From assembly GCA_015657435.1 (NCBI GenBank), contig JADLKH010000004.1, forward strand, positions 223,590 to 231,546: a stretch of 7,957 nucleotides of DNA, in the 5' to 3' direction. Both the position numbers and the translations under genes were made by a program. The stretch's first letter is position 1. Each line of letters starts with the position of its first letter. The stretch comes from Synergistales bacterium. GTDB taxonomy: Bacteria; Synergistota; Synergistia; Synergistales; 79-D21. Shown here one piece after another: positions 1 to 5,472 of the stretch. A model generated the notes under the pieces. The model made no database searches, was not told where the DNA came from, and saw only the letters and a program-made list of their open reading frames with translations.

Positions 1-1233
1 CCCCCGAAGGTCGTCGAGGGTCCCGTGGGGTTCGGCGCGACGCTCGCCGGCCTTTCCGAGGACCGCGTCAAGGTGGTCCGTACCGTCATCTGCGGGGACA
101 ACTTCGCCGCGGAAAACCTGGAGGAGCTGCAGAAGCAGGTTCTGGAATGGGTGGGTTCGGCGGCTCCCGATCTGTTCCTCGCCGGTCCGGCCTTCGGGGC
201 CGGCCGCTACGGCACCGCCTGCGGCGTCCTCTGCAGCGCCGTGCAGAAAAAACTCGGCATCCCCGCCGTCTCCGCGATGCATCCGGTCAACCCCGGTTAC
301 GAGCTCGCCGGGAGGGACGTGTACGTCGTCGCGGCGAAGGATTCGGCCGCGGACCTCAGGCGAGTCCTTCCCCTCATGCTGAACATAGGGCAGAAACTTG
401 TGGACGGCCTCCCCGTGGGGCGGCCCGAAGAAGAGGGGTACCTGCCCAGGGGCGTACGGATCAACGTGCGGGCCCCGAAACGAGGGGCCGCGCGGGCGGT
501 TGAAATGCTGCTGAAGAAAATGGCGGCGGAGCCGTTCGAAAGCGAACTCCCCATGCCGACGTACGACCGCGTGCCGCCGGCAAAGCCGGTGCAGGACATG
601 GCACGGGCCGTCATCTCGATCGGGACGGAAGGGGGCATCGTCCCCCGGGGCAACCCGGACCGCATCGAGGCCCACAACGCGTCCAAGTGGTGCCGCTACT
701 CCATCGAGGGGCTGGATCGCCTGCAGAAGGGCGATTTCGAGGTGGCCCACGGCGGGTACGACCCCGTTCCGGCCAACGACAACCCGAACCGCGTGCTTCC
801 TCTGGACGCGGCCCGTGTTCTGGAGCGGGAGAAGGCCTTCGCGAAGCTCAACGACTGGTACCCGGTGACCGTCGGCAACGTGACCGCCGTGAGGTCGGCC
901 GAGCGCTACGGCCGGGAGATGGGCGAAGCGCTGATTGAGGCCGGTGTGCAGGGCGTGATCCTGACCTCCACCTGAGGAACCGGGACGCGTTGCGGCGCAA
1001 CGCTCGCCAGGGAAATCGAACGGACGGGACTTCCGGCCGTGCTCATCACCGCCATCCCGCCCATCGCGCTGACGGTGGGGGCCAACCGGATCGTGCGGGG
1101 GATCGCCATCCCCCACCCCGTCGGAGACCCGAAAGAGGAACCCGAGTCGGAACTCGGGCTCCGGAAGGAATTGCTGAAGAAGGCGCTGGAAGCCCTATCG
1201 ACGCCGATTGCCGAGCAGACCCTGTTCTCATGA
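1..1233 (+). CDS. grdB: GrdB-family selenoprotein (glycine/sarcosine/betaine reductase B component, gamma subunit), 5' partial
   Basis: This subunit forms the substrate-specific selenoprotein B of Grd reductases, which cleave glycine, sarcosine or betaine and pass a carboxymethyl group to selenoprotein A. The frame is open from base 1, with 410 visible residues including one UGA decoded as Sec. The family is usually about 435 residues, so roughly 25 N-terminal residues lie upstream. The GTG at base 25 is internal, because family-like sequence (EGPVGFGATL) spans it. Supporting blocks are VICGDNFAAENLEE, DLFLAGPAFGAGRYG, HNASKWCRYSIEGL, AHGGYDP, NRVLPLD, and GVILTST just before the UGA at visible residue 325. 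After it come GTGTRCGATLAREIERTGLPAV and a C-terminal GDP...LRKELLKKALEAL region, all expected of GrdB. The redox motif reads U-G-T-G-T-R-C, with Gly where I recall Cys in characterised proteins. Which of grdB, grdF or grdH it corresponds to cannot be decided. It overlaps grdX by 4 bases. Confidence 0.93.
973..975 (+). other. In-frame UGA selenocysteine codon of the GrdB-type gene
   Basis: TGA interrupts the frame exactly at the conserved selenocysteine position of the GrdB family, between GVILTST and GTGTRCGAT. Family-typical protein continues in the same frame for 85 more codons to a TGA at 1231-1233. That stop overlaps the start of grdX, the usual tight operon junction, which it would not do if translation ended at 975. 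A hairpin resembling a bacterial SECIS follows. Decoding needs SelA, SelB and SelC, which are not in the window. Confidence 0.92.
980..1011 (+). promoter_or_regulatory. Putative bacterial SECIS hairpin downstream of the Sec UGA
   Basis: The core is a perfect 7-bp stem, GCGTTGC (987-993) pairing with GCAACGC (997-1003), closed by the three-base loop GGC (994-996). The loop lies 18-20 bases after the UGA, within the distance expected for bacterial SECIS elements. A bulged lower stem can extend it: 984-985 with 1004-1005, 982-983 with 1007-1008, and 980-981 with 1010-1011. A G in the apical loop fits SelB recognition. It is also coding sequence (Thr-Arg-Cys-Gly-Ala-Thr-Leu), so its structure has to coexist with the conserved motif. 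The fold was paired by eye. Confidence 0.72.
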
Positions 1234-1595
1234 AGGCCGGGATCACGGTCCTGACGAACAATCCCCTTGTGCGGGAGGCTTTCCCGGAAGCGGAGTGGGT
1301 GGAAGGTCTCCCCTCGGAGGTCGCGAGAAGGGCCCGGGACAGGATCCACGCGGGTTGGCGGCTGGCGGCCCATCCTCTGGCGGGAAGCATCCGTCTTTTG
1401 CGGAGTCCGTATCGCAGCCTCGCTCTGGAGGAAGCTTCCCCTCCCGCCGACGCCCGCCAGGTCCAGATGATCGAGGAGGCCGTGGCGCGCCTGGAAAGAA
1501 GGGAACTGCTCGATAACTCGCCCGAGAACGATGCAGACTACAGGCTGCTGGACCTCGACCTGTTTCGCAGGGTCATGGGCAGCCTGGGAGACTGA
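1230..1595 (+). CDS. grdX: GrdX family protein
   Basis: This is a 121-residue protein of the GrdX family, small proteins of unknown biochemical role encoded in glycine/sarcosine/betaine reductase operons. Recognisable features are the N-terminal LTNNPLVREAFP (residues 8-19), an EG dipeptide near 25, RDRIHAGWRLAAHPLAGSIRLLRSPYRSL (about 36-64) containing the conserved HPLAGS block at 48-53, and a helical C-terminal half (IEEAVARLERR). No signal peptide or membrane segment is visible. The ATG at 1230 overlaps the grdB stop as ATGA and has no clear Shine-Dalgarno of its own, so translation is probably coupled to grdB. The frame stays open upstream to about 990, but that extension is out-of-frame grdB sequence. 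In the clostridial operons I recall, grdX sits near the operon head; here it follows grdB directly. Confidence 0.88.
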   Translation: MKAGITVLTNNPLVREAFPEAEWVEGLPSEVARRARDRIHAGWRLAAHPLAGSIRLLRSPYRSLALEEASPPADARQVQMIEEAVARLERRELLDNSPENDADYRLLDLDLFRRVMGSLGD

Positions 1596-1628
1596 GGGAG
1601 AAAGACCGACCCAAAAGGAGGGAAACGG

Positions 1629-2726
1629 ATGAACGGAACACCCAGGTTTGCCGTGATGGGAAGCGGAAACGGGGCGCGGGCCTTCTGCGGCCAGATCGCC
1701 GCGCTGGGGATGCCCGTGCGGATGTTCGAGCCTCTGGAAGCGACGGGAGACTATCTGAAGCTGAAGGAGGAGCCCGTGATTTTTCTGGAGGGCGACATCC
1801 GGGTCAAGGGCCGCCTGGAAGGGGTCACCATGGACGCCGGGGAGGCGATGGACGGCGCGGACGTCGTTCTCGTCGTCGTTCCCTCGTTTGCCCACCCGTC
1901 GATCTTTTCCCGGATGATCCCTCACCTGAAGGACGGCATGCGGATCGTCATCGTGCCGGGCAACTACGGCGGGCTGCTGCTGAAGAAAATGATGGCCGAA
2001 GCCGGCTGCGGGGCCCGCGTGGCGATCTCCGAGACGGCCTCGCTCCCGTACGCCTGCCGCATCAGCGCCTTCAACACGGTCCAGATCTACAAGAAGAAGT
2101 TCCGGGTCAAGCTGGGCACCTCTCCCGTCGGCGAAAACGCCACCGCCATAGCCGTCATGAATCGGATCTTCGACGGGCTGGTGCAGTTCTTCCCGGCGAA
2201 GAACCTTCTGGAGGTCGGCCTGGAGAACGCGAACTACACGCTGCACCCGCTGCCCATCCTGCTGAACTATGGGGCCATCGAGATGCACGGGCCGACGTTC
2301 CGCCACTACATGGACGGGATCACTCCGATTATCTCCGAGAAGGTCGAGGCGATGGACGCGGAACGGATGGAGATCGGCAGGGCGCTGGGGCTGGACCTGC
2401 TTCCCACCCTGGACCAACTGAAGATGTACTACGGGGAAAACGATTGTCGCACCATCTACGACTACGTCAACAGTCCCGACAGCCCCTACGTGGACATCGT
2501 CGGCCACAGCGTGAAGAGCCGATACCTGACCGAGGACGTCCCGGGACTGCTGGTTCCGGCCATCCATCTGGCATGCCTGGCGGGCATCGAGGCCCCGATC
2601 GCGAAGCTCGTGGTGAACCTGACGTCGTTCCTCCATGGGACGGACTACATGGAAAAGGGCATTTCCCCGGCAAAACTGGGACTGGAAGGCAGAACGATCG
2701 CCGAGATCATCGCGGTTGCCTCCTGA
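1629..2726 (+). CDS. NAD/NADP-dependent octopine/opine dehydrogenase family protein
   Basis: This is a 365-residue member of the octopine/nopaline dehydrogenase family, cytosolic enzymes that reversibly join an amino acid to a 2-oxo acid by NAD(P)H-dependent reductive amination. The N-terminal Rossmann domain starts with FAVMGSGNGARAF (GxGNGA at residues 11-16) and has a VVLVVVPSFAHPSIF strand-loop near 79-93 and IVIVPGNYGG near 107-115. The C-terminal helical domain contains ENANYTLHPLPILLNYG, with the family's conserved His at 206. It also contains SRYLTEDVPGLLVP, with Arg298 and Asp303 in the expected R...EDVP block. Length is normal for the family. An AGGAGG at 1616-1621, seven bases before the ATG, supports the start. 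It follows grdX by 33 bases and precedes the cyclodeaminase-family gene by 21 bases, so it is probably co-transcribed with grdB. The amino and keto substrates cannot be predicted. A metallophore-type role is possible but has no biosynthetic context here. Confidence 0.87.
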   Translation: MNGTPRFAVMGSGNGARAFCGQIAALGMPVRMFEPLEATGDYLKLKEEPVIFLEGDIRVKGRLEGVTMDAGEAMDGADVVLVVVPSFAHPSIFSRMIPHLKDGMRIVIVPGNYGGLLLKKMMAEAGCGARVAISETASLPYACRISAFNTVQIYKKKFRVKLGTSPVGENATAIAVMNRIFDGLVQFFPAKNLLEVGLENANYTLHPLPILLNYGAIEMHGPTFRHYMDGITPIISEKVEAMDAERMEIGRALGLDLLPTLDQLKMYYGENDCRTIYDYVNSPDSPYVDIVGHSVKSRYLTEDVPGLLVPAIHLACLAGIEAPIAKLVVNLTSFLHGTDYMEKGISPAKLGLEGRTIAEIIAVAS

Positions 2727-2747
2727 AGGCATGAGGAGGGAGCGGGC

Positions 2748-3734
2748 ATGACTCTGCTGATTCGCAGGAGCGAACTGGAAACCCTGGTCTCGACGAGAGA
2801 GATCATCGAGGCCGTCGAGAAGACCTTCGAAGGGCTGGGCAATAAAACGGTGGTCAACCCGACGAAGGTTCACCTGAACCTCGGCGACCAGTCCGACTGG
2901 CCTCCCTACCACGCCGGGATGAACGCCATGCCTGCCTACGTGGGCTGGCTGGATATCGCGGGGCTCAAATGGGTCGGAGGCTGGCAGGACAACATGGCCA
3001 TGGGGCTTCCCTACATCCGGGGGGCGATTCTCCTGGTGAAGCCGCAGGACGGCACGGTGCTGGCGGTTATGGACGGGGCCTGGATCACCAACGGCCGAAC
3101 CGGCGCCCAGAGCGCGGTGGCTCTGAAGCACCTGGCGAAGAAGGGCCCCCTCACGGTGGGGCTATTCGGAGCCGGGGCCCAGGGGCGGACCCAGGCGCTC
3201 GCCATGATCGAGGGCCTGCCGCTGGAGGAACTGAAGATCTATGACATCCGGCCGGAATCCGCCGAATCCCTGGCCGCGGACATGAACGCCCTCCTTCCCG
3301 GGAAGGTCCGGGTGGCCGGTTCGGTCGCGGAAGCGGCGGATTCGGACGCCGTCGTCACCGTGACCCACTCGAAGGCCAAGTTCCTCGAATCCGGGATGAT
3401 CCGCCCGGGCGCCACCGTCTGCGCCCTGGGTTCCTACACGGAGTGCTCGGACGAGCTGATTCTGGGGGTCGACCGGATCTTCGTCGACCACGTGCAGCAG
3501 TGCCTCCACCGGGGAGCCCTGAAGGACGTCGTGGAAAGCGGGCGGCTGTCGGAAAATGACCTGAGCGCGACTCTCGGCGAAGTCGTGGCGGGAGTCAGGC
3601 CCGGAAGGACCGCCCCGGAGCAGAGGATCCTCTGCGTGCCGATCGGCACGGGCTGCATGGATGTGGCCGTGGCGGGCGTCGCCTACAGGAAGGCCCTCGA
3701 GACCGGCAAAGGGACCGTCATCTCGCTCGATTGA
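2748..3734 (+). CDS. Ornithine cyclodeaminase / mu-crystallin family protein (probable imine reductase or amino acid dehydrogenase)
   Basis: This is a 328-residue protein of the OCD/mu-crystallin family, which includes ornithine cyclodeaminase, archaeal alanine dehydrogenase, ketimine reductases and opine-forming enzymes. The substrate-binding part includes Lys74 in AGLKWVGGWQDN, the GAILLVKPQDGTVLAVMDG segment and Arg117 in TNGRTGAQSA, matching the family's catalytic Lys and carboxylate-binding Arg regions. The Rossmann motif is GLFGAGAQGRTQ (GxGxQ at 141-145), with Asp166 ending strand two. LGEVVAGVRPGRT (276-288) is the family's late signature. The block that carries the cyclisation Asp in true ornithine cyclodeaminase (GGDCPGKTEL-like) reads GSYTECSDEL, with Tyr230 at that position. 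This argues against genuine cyclodeamination and for reductase or dehydrogenase activity. The start has AGGAGG about nine bases upstream. It is the last gene before a strong terminator. Confidence 0.88.
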   Translation: MTLLIRRSELETLVSTREIIEAVEKTFEGLGNKTVVNPTKVHLNLGDQSDWPPYHAGMNAMPAYVGWLDIAGLKWVGGWQDNMAMGLPYIRGAILLVKPQDGTVLAVMDGAWITNGRTGAQSAVALKHLAKKGPLTVGLFGAGAQGRTQALAMIEGLPLEELKIYDIRPESAESLAADMNALLPGKVRVAGSVAEAADSDAVVTVTHSKAKFLESGMIRPGATVCALGSYTECSDELILGVDRIFVDHVQQCLHRGALKDVVESGRLSENDLSATLGEVVAGVRPGRTAPEQRILCVPIGTGCMDVAVAGVAYRKALETGKGTVISLD

Positions 3735-3735
3735 G

Positions 3736-3751
3736 CCGGTGTTTTCACCGG
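3736..3751 (+). other. Small perfect hairpin immediately after the cyclodeaminase-family stop
   Basis: CCGGTG (3736-3741) pairs perfectly with CACCGG (3746-3751) around a TTTT loop, starting two bases after the TGA. No T-run follows, so it is unlikely to terminate by itself. It stands in tandem with the terminator stem seven bases further on and could protect the mRNA 3' end or aid termination. Confidence 0.5.
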
Positions 3752-3757
3752 AAAGCG

Positions 3758-3798
3758 GAAGGGGGGCGCGCCCGTCCGGGTGTGCCCCCCTTCTTTTT
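3758..3798 (+). terminator. Intrinsic terminator of the grdB operon
   Basis: A 16-pair stem (3758-3773 with 3778-3793, including two G-T pairs and a run of six G-C pairs) closes on the four-base loop GTCC and is followed directly by TTTTT (3794-3798). This is a textbook Rho-independent terminator for the plus-strand operon. The T-run overlaps the last codons of the convergent thioesterase gene. Read on the minus strand the hairpin lacks a good downstream T-run, so it would be weaker for that gene. Confidence 0.9.
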
Positions 3799-4555
3799 AC
3801 GATTCGGATTCGCCCTTTACTGACGGGCCCCACATCGTTTTCATCCGGAACAGCTCCGCTCCGTCGGCGGGGCGGAAGATTCCGTGAAGGCAGGCCTGCC
3901 CGCCGGGGTCCTCAGGACCGGGTTTGGCGAAAGTGTCGAGAGTGTCGCCCGATCGGCCCTCCCCGTGGAACTCCGCGTCGAACCCCCTGAAAGCCCTGTT
4001 TCCCCGCCATTCGGCAGGAAGCGTCGCCAACGCCCAGTCCAGGTAGCGGACGTGATTCGCGTGGCCGTTTTCGTCGATGTCGCGATCCTCCACCAACTGT
4101 TTTTTTAACAAGGGGCCTTCCGCACACGGCTCGACCTTTTCGAACTCGAAGGCGATGGCGGGGTTTTCCTCCTCGTGGAGGTGCGGAAGCCCCTTCTGGA
4201 TCTGGAAGGGCTTGCGCTTCACCAGGTCGACGAGCACCCAGCAGGTTTCGGCCCGGACGATGCGGGCATCCCCCGAGTGAAGCTCGAAGGCCCGAAGGGA
4301 ATAAAGCCGTCCGTGGGGGAAATGCCAGGTTCTCAGGGCGAGGGTTTCCCCAAAACGGGGCATCCGTTCCGCCCGCAGGCGATATTTCACCAGCATCCAC
4401 GTGAAACCGAGCGGCAGGATCTGGGGCACCGAGGCACCGAGCTTCGAGGCCGCCTCATTGGCCCCGTCCTGAAAATAATCGAGAAGCGAAACGGGGGAGA
4501 TCTCCCCCAGGTTTCCGCAGTCGGCGGAATCGATCTTCAGGTTCTTGAGATGCAT
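3797..4555 (-). CDS. Acyl-ACP thioesterase family protein
   Basis: This is a 252-residue double-hotdog protein resembling bacterial acyl-ACP thioesterases, which release free fatty acids from acyl carrier protein in the cytosol. The N-terminal hotdog has SPVSLLDYFQDGANEAASKLG (about 20-40), FTWMLVKYRLRAERMPRFGETL and a WVLVD strand. The second hotdog contains DRDIDENGHANHVRYLDWAL. In it Asp161, Asn163 and His165 fit the conserved catalytic Asp-x-Asn-x-His set, and Glu199 in EFHGEGRSGDTL matches the fourth catalytic position. The family consensus HVNN is HANH here, with His168 replacing Asn. Length is typical. The chosen ATG has GGAGG eight bases upstream. A stronger Shine-Dalgarno lies further up, before a short out-of-frame ORF. 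It is divergent from the DUF2087 regulator, which may control it. An acyl-CoA thioesterase role is possible. Confidence 0.83.
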   Translation of the reverse strand: MHLKNLKIDSADCGNLGEISPVSLLDYFQDGANEAASKLGASVPQILPLGFTWMLVKYRLRAERMPRFGETLALRTWHFPHGRLYSLRAFELHSGDARIVRAETCWVLVDLVKRKPFQIQKGLPHLHEEENPAIAFEFEKVEPCAEGPLLKKQLVEDRDIDENGHANHVRYLDWALATLPAEWRGNRAFRGFDAEFHGEGRSGDTLDTFAKPGPEDPGGQACLHGIFRPADGAELFRMKTMWGPSVKGESES

Positions 4556-4593
4556 GGGAAATCCCTCCAGGCGGTGCAGAAGTCGGTCTTCAT
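4537..4593 (-). CDS. Possible 18-codon leader ORF overlapping the thioesterase start
   Basis: On the minus strand an ATG at 4593-4591 follows AAGGAGGTG, a near-perfect anti-16S complement, with six bases between GGAGG and the ATG. The frame encodes MKTDFCTAWRDFPCISRT and stops at 4539-4537, about 17 bases inside the thioesterase gene in a different frame. The thioesterase ATG at 4555 has its own weaker GGAGG. This could be a translated leader that couples or dampens thioesterase translation. There is no repeated-codon attenuator pattern and the peptide has no recognised homologue, so it may be chance. Confidence 0.35.
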   Translation of the reverse strand: MKTDFCTAWRDFPCISRT

Positions 4594-4604
4594 CTTACAC
4601 CTCC

Positions 4605-4633
4605 TTGACACAATGGACAAATAGGCCTATATG
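4605..4633 (+). promoter_or_regulatory. Sigma70-type promoter for the DUF2087 regulator
   Basis: A perfect TTGACA at 4605-4610 is followed, after 17 bases, by TATATG at 4628-4633, four of six matches to the -10 consensus. The ATG of the regulator lies 35 bases beyond the -10. The spacer ends in a perfect 10-bp palindrome, ATAGGCCTAT (4621-4630), and the -10 runs into the large 20-bp palindrome, so a protein bound there would block polymerase. No equally convincing promoter was found for the divergent thioesterase; a weak TTGTTT/TATAGG pair lies on the minus strand over the same palindrome. Confidence 0.68.
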
Positions 4634-4651
4634 TTTGTTTATAAACAAACA
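4632..4651. promoter_or_regulatory. Perfect 20-bp AT-rich palindrome, probable operator
   Basis: TGTTTGTTTATAAACAAACA is a perfect inverted repeat with no spacer, centred between 4641 and 4642. It sits just downstream of, and overlapping, the -10 of the plus-strand promoter, inside an AT-rich island in otherwise GC-rich DNA. It ends three bases before the GGAGGT ribosome binding site of the regulator gene. The position fits a repressor site for autoregulation and for the divergent thioesterase gene. In RNA it could also fold into a hairpin upstream of the ribosome binding site. The binding protein is inferred, not shown. Confidence 0.62.
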
Positions 4652-4667
4652 AATGGAGGTAGTGTTT

Positions 4668-5423
4668 ATGAATATGGCGATGGAGGCCTTTGAAAGAGCC
4701 ACAATTGAGGAACTGGCGGCCGGTGTTGTGGAGAACCCGGAAAACGGGGAACAGATCTGTCTCGTCTGCGGCAAGGCGTTCTCCCGAGGGGAGGTCTTCC
4801 CCGTAGAGGGGCGCCTTTTCGACGCGCAAAGCGCGGCCCGCCTGCACGCGGAGCGCGAGCACGGCCCCAGGTTCATTTTTCTGCTGAATCTCCTGCGGGA
4901 CTGGGAGGGAGTATCGGATACCCAGGCACGGCTGATGGAGGCCTTTTCCCTCGGGCACGACGACGCCGTGATCGCAAGGGATTTCGGGATCAGCCGCTCC
5001 ACCGTTCGCAACCACCGCTTCAGGATGAAGGAGAAGGTCAGGCAGGCCAAGGTCTTCCTGGCCCTGAACCGGATTCTTGAGAAGGAACAGAAGACGGGCG
5101 CCCGGCTGGTCGATTTCGGTGCGAAGGCCCGCATGGTGGACGAGCGTTTCGCGCTGACGGAGGAAGAATCCGAACAGCTGGTCCGCAAGTATTTCAGGGA
5201 GGACGGAACGCTGGCCCTTTTCCCGACCAAGGCGAAGGCGCGGGTGGCGCTCCTTCGGAAAATCGTGGAGCGGCTGACCCCGGGAGTCCGGTACTCCGAA
5301 CGGGAAATGAACGCCATCCTCTCGCCGCTCACGGAAGACCACGTCATCGTGCGCCGTTGCCTGGTGGACTACGGCTTCGTCAACCGGCTGCCGGACGGAA
5401 GCGCCTACTGGGTCCAGATGTAG
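4668..5423 (+). CDS. DUF2087-domain transcriptional regulator with N-terminal C2H2-like metal site and central helix-turn-helix
   Basis: This is a 251-residue cytosolic protein, probably DNA-binding. Residues 31-65 contain C-x2-C (CLVCGKAF) and then H-x4-H (HAEREH), a possible zinc site. Residues about 95-127 (LGHDDAVIARDFGISRSTVRNHRFRMKEKVRQAK) form a LuxR- or sigma-4-like helix-turn-helix. Residues about 181-250 match DUF2087: LALFPTKAKARVALLRKIVERLTPGVRYSEREMN, then VRRCLVDYGFVNR and DGSAYW. The domain occurs in bacterial regulators of mostly unknown ligand. The ATG at 4668 has GGAGGT seven bases upstream; an earlier in-frame ATG at 4545 lies inside the thioesterase region and upstream of the promoter, so it was not chosen. 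The 20-bp palindrome in its leader suggests autoregulation. It is divergent from the thioesterase and convergent with the P5C-reductase-like gene. Confidence 0.82.
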   Translation: MNMAMEAFERATIEELAAGVVENPENGEQICLVCGKAFSRGEVFPVEGRLFDAQSAARLHAEREHGPRFIFLLNLLRDWEGVSDTQARLMEAFSLGHDDAVIARDFGISRSTVRNHRFRMKEKVRQAKVFLALNRILEKEQKTGARLVDFGAKARMVDERFALTEEESEQLVRKYFREDGTLALFPTKAKARVALLRKIVERLTPGVRYSEREMNAILSPLTEDHVIVRRCLVDYGFVNRLPDGSAYWVQM

Positions 5424-5459
5424 AAGGCGCGGCGGGGGAAGCTTCCCCGCCGCGCCTTC
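5423..5459. terminator. Large G+C-rich hairpin between convergent genes, possible bidirectional terminator
   Basis: A 15-bp perfect stem, 5423-5437 with 5445-5459, closes on the loop GAAGCTT. It begins in the last base of the regulator's stop codon. The following plus-strand bases are AAAACCGTGTTTG, and the minus-strand side is followed by TACATCTGG, so neither direction has a canonical T-run. It may end transcription inefficiently, act with Rho, or protect mRNA 3' ends. Its place between two convergent genes supports a terminator-like role. Confidence 0.6.
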
Positions 5460-5472
5460 AAAACCGTGTTTG

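Noticed and set aside
990..1229. Upstream extension of grdX to an ATG-less start near 990
   Set aside because: This stretch is out-of-frame grdB sequence. The GrdX-family homology begins at the ATG at 1230, which overlaps the grdB stop.
1039..1233. Separate small gene downstream of the grdB UGA
   Set aside because: It is the C-terminal part of the GrdB-type selenoprotein after UGA readthrough, in the same frame and with family-typical sequence.
906..3131. A 741-codon open frame on the minus strand
   Set aside because: It lies antisense to grdB, grdX, the opine dehydrogenase and part of the cyclodeaminase-family gene, all with clear family motifs. Its translation is low-complexity, rich in Arg, His, Pro, Gly and Val, as expected of a shadow frame in GC-rich DNA.
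3732..3751. Second selenocysteine UGA at the end of the cyclodeaminase-family gene, followed by a hairpin
   Set aside because: The protein already has full family length at this stop, the downstream frame is antisense to the thioesterase and shows no family similarity, and the hairpin belongs to the terminator region.
4590..5347. Two overlapping minus-strand frames of 250 codons each
   Set aside because: Both are antisense to the DUF2087 regulator, which has a good ribosome binding site, promoter and recognisable domains. Neither translation shows a coherent domain.
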